Source of the DNA: Brienomyrus brachyistius
Lineage: Eukaryota; Chordata; Actinopteri; Osteoglossiformes; Mormyridae
Assembly (NCBI RefSeq): GCF_023856365.1
Contig: NW_026042395.1
Location: 310,001-374,000, forward strand
DNA: 64,000 nt
Direction of reading: 5' to 3'
Shown here: piece after piece, positions 34,006 to 44,873 of the stretch
Layout of the letters: each line of letters opens with the position of its first letter
Position numbering within the stretch: position 1 is the first letter of the stretch
Position numbers and translations under genes: made by a program
The notes under the pieces: model-generated
What the model saw: the letters and a program-made list of their open reading frames with translations, nothing else
What the model was told of the DNA's origin: nothing
Databases searched by the model: none

Positions 34006-34402
34006 CAGAACGGCATGGGACAGATCACATGGCTGGGACTGATCACATGGCTGGGACTGATCACATGGCTGGGATTGATCACATGGCTGGGACGGATCAC
34101 ATGGCTGGCATTGATCACATGGCTGGCATTGATCACATGGCTGGGACAGATCACATGGCTGGGATTGATCACATGGCTGGGACTGACCACATGGCTGGGA
34201 TTGATCACATGGCTGGGACTGATCACATGGCTGGGACAGATCACATGGCTGGGATTGATCACATGGCTGGGACTGATCACATGGCTGGGAGTGATCACAT
34301 GGCTGGGACTGATCACATGGCTGGGACAGATCACATGGCTGGGATTGATCACATGGCTGGGACTGATCACATGGCTGGGACAGATCACATGCCTAAGACA
34401 GC
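34006..34402. repeat. 18-bp minisatellite, 21 copies
   Basis: ATCACATG or a one-base variant recurs every 18 bases from 34024 to 34384, which gives 21 copies. The unit is GGGACTGATCACATGGCT with variation mostly at the two bases before GATCA. Each copy holds an E-box-type CACATG and usually TGATCA. Because 18 is a multiple of three, frames on both strands stay open (repeats of MAGTDH, ITWLGL and HVISPS). None is a gene. Degenerate copies continue to about 34425. Confidence 0.97.
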
Positions 34403-34647
34403 TCATATGGCTGGTTCAGCTCACAAAAATGTCTGGGAATCTGGTCCAAACCAAACTCCCACCTGGCAAGCTAATGTAAAAATCACATTCCAAAGCATTG
34501 ATAACAATGACAGGATTTTCATAAAGTTCTGTATTGGAGTTACCTTAATAAGATACTAAGTAGCATATATTGGCATGTTTAGTATGTTTTTGAAGTTCTT
34601 GGTAGCAGATTAAAGACAATTCACCGAACAGTTTTGTGTGATGTTAA

Positions 34648-34830
34648 ATTTAGGTGGCTAAGGGGGTTAGGCGTCTGTGCCTGTGTTTGGAAGGTTTTGG
34701 GATTGGATCCCGTGTTTGGCTGTATAATCATATCACCATTGGGCCCTTAACCCCAACAGGACCAGTAATCCACCAGTCTGACCCCAAAATCATTCCTCAC
34801 TTTGCTTTGGATAAAAGCATCAGATGAAAT
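34648..34830 (+). mobile_element. SINE B, near full-length copy
   Basis: The head reads TAGGTGGCTAAGGGGGTTAG, with a B-box-like GGGATTGGATCCCG after AAGGTTTT. The middle CATATCACCATTGGGCCCTT then AACCCCAACAGG, and the 3' tail CTTTGGATAAAAGCATCAGA, match a tRNA-derived SINE family that is very common in fish. Confidence 0.75.
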
Positions 34831-35006
34831 ACTAATTTAAATCTGAAATTCTTCTTCTGTTCAGTTATTCTGAAAGCTGCTCAGGCTTGTGAACTCTTTC
34901 AAATCAATGCCTTTGATATATACTTTTGTAGTGTACAAGACTTTTGTTTGGTACAGATGTACTGGTCCTCTGTGAAATTCCAAGGGTCTTCTTGACGGTG
35001 AGTCAC

Positions 35007-35427
35007 TGTTACGTCTCGGTGTGTTCGCGGTGCTTTGCTCTGTGACTGCGTTGTGCTGCAGGACATTCCAGTGGCAGCGGTGGTGGTTAATTGTTCCTGT
35101 TCCTGCCGTCAGTGATTGGCTGCGCGGCTGTATAAAGGGGTGCTGTTCCCTTGAGAGACGAGGCTGCGCTCTTCCATCAGCGATACTCCGCCCCAGTCAC
35201 GGTCTGTCGTCATGACCGTTTGCTGCTTGTGTGAGAGACAGACAGACATGGCTTTGGCTTTGTCTCTTGGTATTTTTGTTAGTGGGTCTTGTTTTCCATC
35301 GTTTGTTATCCGAGCCATTATTTGTATCATTTGTAATAAATCTTTTGTTTTACTGATTATTTTGTTCGTCGTGTGTTGGGGGTTTTTCGCCATCTCCTCT
35401 GCTCTATCCCTAGACTGGCACTTAACA
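35007..35427 (+). mobile_element. solo LTR, 421 bp, with 5-bp target duplication
   Basis: The element begins TGTTACG and ends CTTAACA, giving the expected TG...CA with a TGTTA/TAACA inverted end. It is flanked by perfect GTCAC direct repeats at 35002-35006 and 35428-35432. A TATA box (TATAAAGG, 35131) and a polyadenylation signal (AATAAA, 35335-35340) lie inside in the right order for a plus-strand LTR. The sequence on either side is not retroviral, so the internal part was lost, most simply by LTR-LTR recombination. A 5-bp duplication fits Ty3-like or other LTR elements; the family is not determined. Small frames inside it are not genes. Confidence 0.8.
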
Positions 35428-37856
35428 GTCACCATGGCTGTGAATAAGGAGCGAAGGGCAACCTGTAGTTTAATCATGACTCACAGTTTACAGTAACCCC
35501 ATTGCCAGATCATTTCTTGCTCTCCTCTTTTTTTTTTAAATCAATCTTTCATTCTTCCCTTGTCTCTTCATCTGCATCCATTTGCCCTTCAGAGTCACCT
35601 TGTTCGAAAGTGTGGTTTTCTCTTTCTTGCAACACTATAAACCCTATGAAGAATTTCCAGTAAATCACACCTTGAGCCTGTGTTATTTATTTTATTTTTT
35701 TTTGGAGTTGCGTGAGAGTAACAGGCTTTTCTTTTCACAGCCACTGAGTTGCTGGCTGTGAGATACAGACAATGGAACCTCCCACACTGCCCCCCCGCCC
35801 TTTCTGTCCCCTCCCACACTGTCCCCCCCCCTTTCTGTCCCCTCCCACACTGTCCCCCCCCCTTTCTGTCCCCTCCCACACCCATGTCCTCGCCACCATA
35901 GGGCACTACTCCTTCCCTTTAACAGAGCACAGTTTACGGTCATATCTGAATGGTGCACATGTTTTGTTGTTATTGTGAAAGTCCTACCTGAGCCCCCTGT
36001 CTCCCCTATTTTCAGTTTTTCAGGGGCGGATGGATGCTTAGGCCATATTAGGCTTCAGTCGAGAGCCCAGGGTGCTTTCCTGCCTTGGGAAAATGGAGCA
36101 GTTACTGTAAACTTCCTAAATCCCACCCCACCCCACTCCACCCTCCTACTGGTAAGTTTTTTTCATTTGTCTTTCAGCCTTCTTTTGGGGGGGTGGGGCA
36201 GCCTTGTCAGGCTAGTGCCCCCAGAGAAGTTAATCTGCCTGGGTTTCTGACAAGCCCTCCTCTGTCATCAACCTGAATCATTAAGAAAACAGACTAGAAT
36301 ATAAAAATGATTAATGCCTGGGGTGGGGGCGGTGGGTACAGGGGCAGTGCACGGGGAGGGGGGTCTCTGTATCTGTTTGGATATTCAAATTTAGGGTGCC
36401 TGACCTTTACTGCCCCTGGGACGTCTCCCAAACATCGGGGTCCACTCTCATGCTGATCTTCAGGAGAATTTTCTCTCCACCATCTCTGTGTTGACGTGCC
36501 TCCTACACACCACCTACTCGCTACCTACTCACCACCTACTCCACCTGGCGCCCTTTCCACTCCATCACGCTCCAGGTCCCAACTGGTTCCGCTGCCTCAT
36601 CGGAGAGCAGCACGGAATTATGAAAAACACTGTTACAAATTCCATCGCAAAGGCCATCTGTGCTCTGTGGCGAGGAGAACAATAGGTTAACAATGGAACA
36701 ATTGGTTAAAGTCCATCCTTCTTAGCTCCCAAGTATCAGGTTTGTCTAAAGCATTTATTAAGCATCCCTGATGGAGAGCTGGGCTCAATAACCAGCCGCC
36801 AATTGAACTCAATTATGCATAAAGAAATGCTGTAGGAATGAAGTAATGAAAACACATGCACGTCACCCATATTGCTTTCTAAAACAATGAATTTTGGGTA
36901 ATTACACTCAAGTGCTCCCAAGTGACTGACGCCCTCAAGTTAAACAACAGATATTCATATATTTACTGCTAGAAAGTCCTTCATAGTGCTAAGTTGTCTC
37001 TTAAATGTTCTGTTGATTTAAATTTACAAAAGACAGGGTAGCTAATTGACGGTAAAGGTAGTTAGTTAAGGGTAGTCTCTGAGAATGACAGGTGCAGAGA
37101 CCATATATAAGATCTGACACAGAGCCCAGTCCTGTTCTTATGTTGGTAACATAAGATGTTTTGTTTTGAGTCTTAAACCGAAATTCTGCAGGTTTTTCCC
37201 AGATTCGCTGGATTCCAATAAAAACTTCGGGTGCGAGCGGGGGAATGTTTGCGTTAATATGTTCGACTGTACGACGGAAACGTAGCGCAAACATTGCGTT
37301 GTTTCCGCTGTGCTGACTGCATTTTCCAGTTGCAGCTGACTGACGTTTTGATAAGAAAGAAAATTTACGGCCCAGTCTGAATGAAGCGATCAGCCCCGCT
37401 GATAAGCAGCTCGTTTGCGGTTTGTGTCACTACGGCCAGCAGCCAGTACCGTGTAATGTAAAGGGATGCGCTGTTTCCTCGTTAAGCTGTATAGCTATAC
37501 AATGTGTGACGCTGAGATGCACACACAGCTTGCTGCACTAGTTTCATAGCTTCTGCTCATCTTTAGGAAGTGAAATATTTGAACTTGGGGTGGGGGGGTG
37601 GGGGGGTGGGGGTTTGTAGGTGCTCCGCTGGCTCCAGGCAGAGTCTGAGCAGTGGTGTAAAAAGGGCAGATCTGGGGCTGCTGTCGAAAATGTGTCAGGC
37701 AGCATGTTTAGGGCTTCAGTACCTACTGCTCCTGACAGAGAAAGTCCCCCCATTGTGAGTCAAGGTGTGGCCAGAATCCTAATTCATATCCCTCCGCCCT
37801 GTGCTGAGACATCTCCGAAGGTGTGACCTGTAGGTGTGTGCGTGGGGGGTGGGGTA
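35428..37856. other. unique sequence with C- and G-rich tracts, no gene seen
   Basis: A G-rich tract lies at 36315-36365. The block 36740-36960 is complex AT-core DNA (CTCAATTATGCATAAAG, GGGTAATTACACTC) and is a candidate conserved non-coding element. No coding frame is convincing. Confidence 0.35.
35778..35885. repeat. 31-32-bp C-rich tandem repeat, about 3.5 copies
   Basis: CCTCCCACAC starts at 35778, 35810, 35841 and 35872. The unit joins CCTCCCACACTGTCCC to a C run and CTTTCTGTC. The strand is almost pure pyrimidine. Gly-rich minus-strand frames across it are artefacts. Confidence 0.93.
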
Positions 37857-38148
37857 TGTATATATTATCTTGTGGGGACTAAATGTCCCCATAATGTAAT
37901 AAAAATATTTTGATATTTTAGGGGGAGGGGGGCCTGCAAGGGGAAACTCAGTTTTATAAAAATCTGTGACTGCAATCAAAACTCTAAACCTGCCAACAGT
38001 CTTGCATTTTGTTTGGTTATTTATGGTTAAGGTTAAGGATGGGTGGGGGTTCAGGTCATTGTTGGGATTAGGGTTTAGCCCATAGAAATGAATGGAGAGT
38101 CCCCACAAAGATATTAACACCAACGTGTGTGTGTGTGTGTGTGTGTGT
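37857..38148 (+). mobile_element. palindrome-headed element D, long copy, ending in (GT)n
   Basis: The head TTGTGGGGACTAAATGTCCCC starts at 37870. The middle has CAGTTTTATAAAAATCTGTG and TTATGGTTAAGGTTA, then CATAGAAATGAATGGAGAG and CCCCACAAAGATAT. A GT microsatellite follows at 38125-38148. The same order is seen at 49.28-49.64 kb. No protein is encoded. Confidence 0.75.
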
Positions 38149-38971
38149 TTGTGTTCTACCCATGAAACAGAGAACATCTTAGAAACCCTTAGAAAGTCTT
38201 AGTTGCTGCTTGACTCCCTGATCCACTTTACAATGCTAATTAAGTGTGTTTTCTCCATATGCATGTCACATAGATGACAATGTTATGTTTTTAAATAGAT
38301 TCATTATAAATTATTCTAGGTATGTTTTCTCCTCTGGCAAGTTTAATGTGCGCAATTGAATTAAAATAAAGATAAATTTAGTATAAACCATAAATGTCAA
38401 GTTAAGGAACAAAGAAAGTGGTATGATTTCACATTGCAGTGCAGTTATAGTGCTTGAACATCTGGAGAGCTTACTGGTATAACTGGAGGCTGTTGACAGC
38501 TAAATGTGAATGTCCCTCCCCCCCGCCCCCCCCCACCACCCTGGCTTTGTTATGCAGATGTTGGTCCTGCACTGTAGTCTCTCCCTTCAGCACAAAGAGC
38601 AATCTGTCCATCGACCAGCATTCAGAGCAGTTTGGCACAGTGCTGGAGACCAGCCAGTGTAACCCGTACCCACAGCAGACTCCGGGGAACTGGGCATGGG
38701 GGGGCTACCCCTGGACCTGTGAGTCCGGTTCCTGGTTCATCTTGTACTCGTTGAGACCTTCGGTACAAAGCCACTTCCTGGTTCTCGGTGATGCAGACGG
38801 TCATGACTGAGGCAGTGAGGTAACGAAGGGCGTGAAGCTCTCACTGCAAACCTGAAGACGTGAAGGAACTCCTGGCTGCTGCTGGGCTTAACTGAGCCTG
38901 ACCTATTGCAGCATAACATCCAGTTCCCGAAACGAGTAAAAACGATCAGTAACGGCAACGATGACTACTAA

Positions 38972-39194
38972 TACAACAGTGGCCAAAATTGTGGAAACCT
39001 TTAGCATTTCCAGCACGAAATTTTAAAAATTGCTACATGAATATTGGCGGTAATGTCTAAAAACAATAAAGGAATGCTACACATATCATACATTGGATGA
39101 TTAAATGAATAAGTAACTAGAGATTATCTGGAATGAAGTTCTGCAATCTCTAAAAATTGGAAGTATTTCCACAATTTTCGCCACTAGTGTTCTA
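38972..39194. mobile_element. 0.22-kb MITE with Tc1-type terminal repeats
   Basis: Left end AGTGGCCAAAATTGTGGAAA (about 38978-38997). The right end, on the opposite strand, reads AGTGGCGAAAATTGTGGAAA (about 39167-39186). TA dinucleotides flank both sides (38972-38973 and 39193-39194), as for the TA target of Tc1/mariner elements. It has no coding capacity. Confidence 0.8.
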
Positions 39195-39252
39195 CTACTA
39201 CGATTACTACTACTACTAATAATAATACTAACAATAATACTATCAATAATAC
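39195..39252. repeat. (TAC)n/(TAA)n trinucleotide tract
   Basis: Short imperfect trinucleotide repeats (ACTACTACTA then AATAATAATACTA) directly next to the MITE. Confidence 0.85.
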
Positions 39253-42200
39253 TAGGCTCTGCAGTCTGCTGAGGGATGCAGCTTTAGAGTCTCTCCTGCT
39301 ACTTTAACCAGCTGCTGTTGGGCTCAGATCCAGCGGCACAACCATCAGGCTGCCTACTGACCCAGATCAGCACAGCAGAAGCTTCTGTTCGCCTGTGAGA
39401 GCCTCCACACTCGCCTTAACGTCGTGCTTTTTCCTCCACCGTGTGTCTTCCATGCGAACCTCATGAGTCCGGCCATTTCCCCGCTCTCTTCTCATTTGAG
39501 ATGCTCACCAGAAGCACCCTGACACCTTATATTTAATAATCTTTCATTAGGCCATTTTCCTAAATATTTTCCACCTAGTGGTTGAACTGAACCTCTCTGC
39601 GTTTTCAGTCGTAGGCTATTCAGGCAAAGAAAAGCGAGTAAATATGACAAGGAGGAGCCAGCGGCTGCCGCGGTTTTAATTGAAAAAATTGTTCTTTGAA
39701 AATATTTTCCTAAGCGAGCTTCTGTCGCTCTGAGCCGAGCGAGGTTAACATCGCCAGGTGGCATTTCCAGGCCGCGTTCCCCGATGGTCTCTGGACTCCA
39801 AGCAGACTCAGTTTACCGGCTCGCTATGGCAACCTGCCGTTTGCTAACACCGAAAACACGCAGAGCTGGATGGGACTCCCACAAGCGTGTGGGCGCAGGA
39901 GGCAGAGGGCGGCGGTGGGCCGTTAATGTTTAAAGATTTGCCGCACATATTTCCCATATATGCTGCGACTCCAACTAACTAAACGTCAGATTAGCATTGG
40001 AGCTAATTGCTGTTTGATGTTGTTAGCGGGAAGTAGCTGTTTTGTTCCTTTATTTGTCTGAATGGGTTAAACTTGGTGTAACAAGTTCAGCAGCTGGGTT
40101 TGAGCTCCGTGTGGCGAACAATGGCGTATTCTGAGGCGTGCCTGCACAAAGTCAGGGTCATGGAAAATTTATGGGTCCCACAGACATCAGCAGCGGGATG
40201 TTGTCACCTTCCGGCTGCAAGCCGAGCAGCGGCTTCATCGCACCAGTCTGACATTGGGCCAAGTTACCGATTAAACTCTGCCCAATCTCAAGTCTCCGCC
40301 CCTTTTTCATGACCCCACCCCCTTTCTGCTGCAGAGCACAGGTGGTCTCCCAGTCGTTCTGCCTGCCAAGGAGGCACCTGGACTTTCAGGGCGGGGCTTA
40401 GAGATTTGACACCCATGTTTACCTCAGACCGACGCATCATTGTACTTTTAGAGAATGGCCTGTGTAATTATCGTAAAGGAAGAAAGCTCACTAAATCCCA
40501 TCGCGTTTTGTCTTACCTCGTATTTTGATCTGCCATAATGACAGCGGGAGAATCAGGTAATAAGAAGTTAGTGGCTTTGAATGTGTATAACCTTGTGTTC
40601 CAGAACTACTGACAACTTACGTAATCCGGTGCTCCAAATGAGACCTAAATCCAGCATCATAACAAATTTCACAGCTGATTTCGTAATTTAGTGCATTTCT
40701 GTTTTCGAAAGCCCTCGGTGACCCTCAGCCAATCAGACGAAGCGCCTGAGGGACTAGCTGATGCCCAGCAACAGAGAAAGCTGCTTTGTCAGTCGCCACG
40801 GAAACTGTCTGTGAAGGCTGACACATAGCACCATTCTCTTACGGCAACCGTGGCTCTCTCCCAGCAAGACGCGCCGCCGCGTGGAAGTAATGGTCCGAGA
40901 GCGGGGTCCGAGGCAGCCCCCACGAAGGCACGTGCCACGTCGGCGTGAGTGATGAGCGATGAATGAATGATCTGGGTCAGGTCACTCTGACTGTCTCGCA
41001 GGGACAGTGCATTTTTCCCCGGCAGTCTTCCCACAATGCAACACCGTTAAAGGGGTGAGCTGCGGCACTTATGTAAGAAATGTGTCAAAGGAACCCTATG
41101 GCAAACTGCTAATAAAGTCATTTTCAAGTGCATATGAGCCTCCTTTGGAGGGGGCTTGTCGTGCTTTATTCACTTATTGTTGTCTACAAGTCTCTGAGAA
41201 CAAGGACTGGTCCGTATAAAATCTCATCTGGCGTCAGGAGCTTAGCTGGAATTTCTTGCTGCCCCCCCACCCCCACCCAAATTTATGTATAAATAAACCC
41301 CTGTAAAGTGCTGGCCCCCCCAAATCCATGCCCCCCTGACACCCCTGTCTGGCACGATGTATGTATAGTTAAAAGTATTGATCTGTTGAAGGATAATGGG
41401 CAGTACACCTGTTATCCAGTGTGACAGGATGGAGTTGATGAGGTTTTGCTCTTTAAGAAGGAGGGGGCATCACGGGAGGGGTGGTGGTGTAATGAAGGGG
41501 GTGTTGCTTGCAATCTGTCATTTATGCTACAATTACCTACACCATTCATGGTTTATTTTTTGAAGCGTGTTTGCTGCAGTAATTCGCGTCTTAGCTGGGT
41601 TTGCAGTGAACCTTCTGTGTTTTTGGCTCACGCTTAAGGCAGCTCAAGGCCTCAGTGCCGATATGAGGGAGGAGGGTCCGCACGTCGGTGACGATAACCG
41701 TGCCTGAGAGCCGTGGAAGTATGCGGCGACCTCTGTCATGTCCGCACATCGGCACGACGTCAGCAGACAAAGATATCGATCAAGACGTATCGATCGAGGG
41801 CCTCCCCCCCGGGGAGGACCATGGATTTTTAATCAGTCGCAGGCCGGCTGCTCGGACGGCAGTTGGAGAGCAGTGTGACATCATCTTCCCATGACCGCCG
41901 TCCACGTCACAGACGTGTGGCTGAAGCCTGGCCCTGCTTCTTTGTTTGTTTTTGTCCTCGTGCCGGAATGGAGCTTATTTGGAAGCAGTTTGTCTCGTTT
42001 TTGTGGGACTTCCTGATGGACGCAGTGGTCTTCATGACGCGCACAGATGTCCTATTGATCGGGCAATTGAGCGGCCGGCTCCGCACGCTTGTCATCAGAG
42101 GTGAGGCGTGAGGCGACGCCTTGGGGGGAATCGCGGCGCGCTCAAAGGGGCCGCCGGCAAGGAGCTCGGCAGCTCGCGGGCGATCTGGATTCCTGTCACG

Positions 42201-44822
42201 CCTCAACGTCCGGAGGAATTTACGACAGTGCGAGCCAGCGATGAGAGGCCTGGCTCCGGGCCGGGGGAGTGGCAGCACATGACTTTGACGGGCGAAGCCA
42301 ATATTTCGGTCCAAGAAAACGTCAGTGAGCCTGTCGACGTACGGCTGGGGTGGAGCGTGTCGATTATTACCCATATCCGCCTCCTCCCAGCTGACAGACC
42401 ATATATTTGTTGGTTGCAGCGATTACAAATCAGTCCTGCAACACACTGTACAGCTTTCATACTATTAATATAAAACCACGAAATAATCATCCGCACAACA
42501 CATGCAGATGATACAAACAATTTTAGAATACAAGTGACCCTCCCAGGTATGACTGACAGCAGCATCACTGTTTTGCTTTATTCATGACACACAGATCTAA
42601 TGTGTTTTTTAGCATGTTATGAATACAGGAAGTATCCTCTAACCATGTTCCAAGGCTGGTTTGCATTTTCGTCTGTAACTGTAGCCTCTGACCAATAACA
42701 TGCTTTGCATTCGTACATGGATACTACAGATAGCATGCTGGTTTAAAAAGTGTGATAATTCGATAATATAATCCCAGGCTAATGCTGGTAGCCAAATACA
42801 TTATCAGGCTCTTGTCCTCTGTATGTTAACTCCGTTTTTGAGCACATTCAGATTTGTTCTGGCCATCGGAAAGAGGCATATTGGTTTTTTATGCGGCACG
42901 CCACGTTGTCCCTGATGGAAGTCCTCTAATGAAAAAATTGTGTCAGTGAATGAAAGATAAATGGAAATAGATCAAGTAGCATAATGCTGAAGTCATATGT
43001 AGTAACACAATTCAAAGTACAATCGGGCACAAAAAAAAAAAAAAGCTACGAATCTGGCCATAAATCCTGCCGGCATCCTTCGACATACTTTACAAATCTG
43101 TGTTTGTTAATAAGCTTGGCCTGTCACCAAAAATTCGCGAGTTTAGCTGAGGGGCTGTGTCGTGGCGCTAGCAAGGTGGACGCTCACGCTGTATCGCATG
43201 TACGCGGTTGAAGACGGGGGGAAATTATTGGATCGGAACATCTGCGAGGCAACTAAATTAACAAACTACATAAGCTTTCCGCGTGTTGCTGCACGGACAG
43301 GCCCGAGCCTCCGCTATGAGATCCCCTTGTACCGCTCAGGGGTGCCCAATCTGCAGATGTCGCGGGGTGTGAGTGCCAAGCGGCTCTGCCCCCGTGCCAG
43401 GCCGGCCCCTCGCTGGCCTTCCAGCTGGCAGCGGGGTAGGGGTTGCCATAGCGCCACACAGGGAATAAGACCCTGCCAACGAGAAGAGGATGCCAATCCA
43501 GTCTTTGGCCGGCCCACTGAGGGTGCCGAGCGAGTTCCGTCCCAAATCCCTGGCACGCCCTCCCGTTTCTCCTCTCGGCCCTAATTGAAAAGCAGGAGAA
43601 GCCGTGGAAGCGGCGTGCATAATAAAGGAGCGGTATGGACTCTGTAGAATTCACGGACGTCATTACCATAATGGCAGTAATAAGCGCTCCATCTGTATTC
43701 GTGGGTGGCTAGCGAGGTCACAGGGCAGCCGGCAAGGGGACGGGCCGCTGAACTCGTGACCCACGCTGATTAGGTTCGATCCCAGGGAGGGTTGCGGCTG
43801 AAATGTAGGGCGGAACAGACTATCCCGCGCGATGCGTAACGGGCGCCTGGACGGGCCAATGGGCTCGCCCCGCCGGCGGGATTTCCCGTGGGAGCTAGGG
43901 GGGATTGGAGGGGACTCCCCAGCTGTGTCCACACCACAGGAGAGCCGTGGACGTCCAGCGCAGGCAGTGTAGTCGAAGCTGCATGGCAAACGGCAGGCCA
44001 GCTACCAGAAAACGGCTCCTGCTCGCTGTTAAAAATCCGTGATTCATAACCATCAGCACCATCCCATACTGCCGGGGATGGAAATTTCAGTGGATAGATA
44101 TTGGTCATTTTAGATAACAGGATGTAAATAATGATAACAAATTTGTTTTTACTTTTAAAGTCATTATGTTCTGCTGAGTTCCCGTCAGCTTGAAGGGAAA
44201 AGCTTGTACATTTCCTCCTTCCCAGTCTCCCCTCTGTCGTCTGTCTCAGGTCCTACTTAGGCTGTCTGATTACCAGCCTTGTTATTTCATGGGAAATCTC
44301 TATGACTTTGTGTAGCACGCCAGCAAGATGCTACCTGACATTAAAGTAGAGATGAAAAAGGCGGTGTTTTTCAGAAGGTTCATTCACGTTAATCTCGTCT
44401 GCCCTGTTTACATGACTGTGCTGCAGTTCATTGGCTGCCTGCACAGTGACAGCAGAGTCTCCCGTTCTGCTCCGACCACCGTGTCTCTCTCCACATGAGG
44501 GCACATGCCCTTGTTATTTTTTTATTATTTTTTTTTTTACAAAGATTGATTGAAAACTGCAGTTCAGCCAGCACTGCTAAGCAGGCACCTTTATTTTCTA
44601 AATGTTTCAGAGGTATGGGAGCACTTGGCTCCCCGATCTGGCATCCACCATACGCTTTTTTTACGGAGCGTGTGTTTGCTTCCTCTGATCCTGTGAGGTG
44701 TGACCTCTCGCTGAGAGACACAGTGTCCACAGCGCTTTCGAACTTTCATGTCTGCCATTTTTAAATCCCATCTCACACAGCATGCTTACAGTCGTCTTCT
44801 GTTTTATCTTATTCAGTGTTAT
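39253..44822. other. unique sequence, CpG-rich in patches, no certain gene
   Basis: The block 39500-39730 is a candidate conserved non-coding element (TATATTTAATAATCTTTCAT, TTTTAATTGAAAAAATTG). The segments 41640-42350 and 43140-43990 are CpG-rich with frames of up to 155 codons on both strands, none recognisable. A stretch at 41240-41360 with C-rich runs may be part of a decayed repeat. No gene can be supported. Confidence 0.35.
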
Positions 44823-44873
44823 CTCTCTCTCTCTCTCTCTCTCGGTAATATATACACACACACACACACACGT
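44823..44873. repeat. (TC)n and (AC)n microsatellites
   Basis: TCTC repeats at about 44822-44843 and AC repeats at about 44854-44871, separated by GGTAATAT. Confidence 0.9.

Noticed and set aside
33862..34559. Frames of 205, 176 and 156 codons with six-residue repeats
   Set aside because: The 18-bp minisatellite gives open frames on both strands simply because 18 is divisible by three.
35212..35496. A 94-codon frame with hydrophobic stretches
   Set aside because: It lies mostly inside the solo LTR and reads its T-rich sequence.
41907..42374. A 155-codon minus-strand frame in a CpG-rich patch, overlapping a 121-codon plus-strand frame
   Set aside because: Both strands are open because the base composition is GC-rich; no family is recognised.
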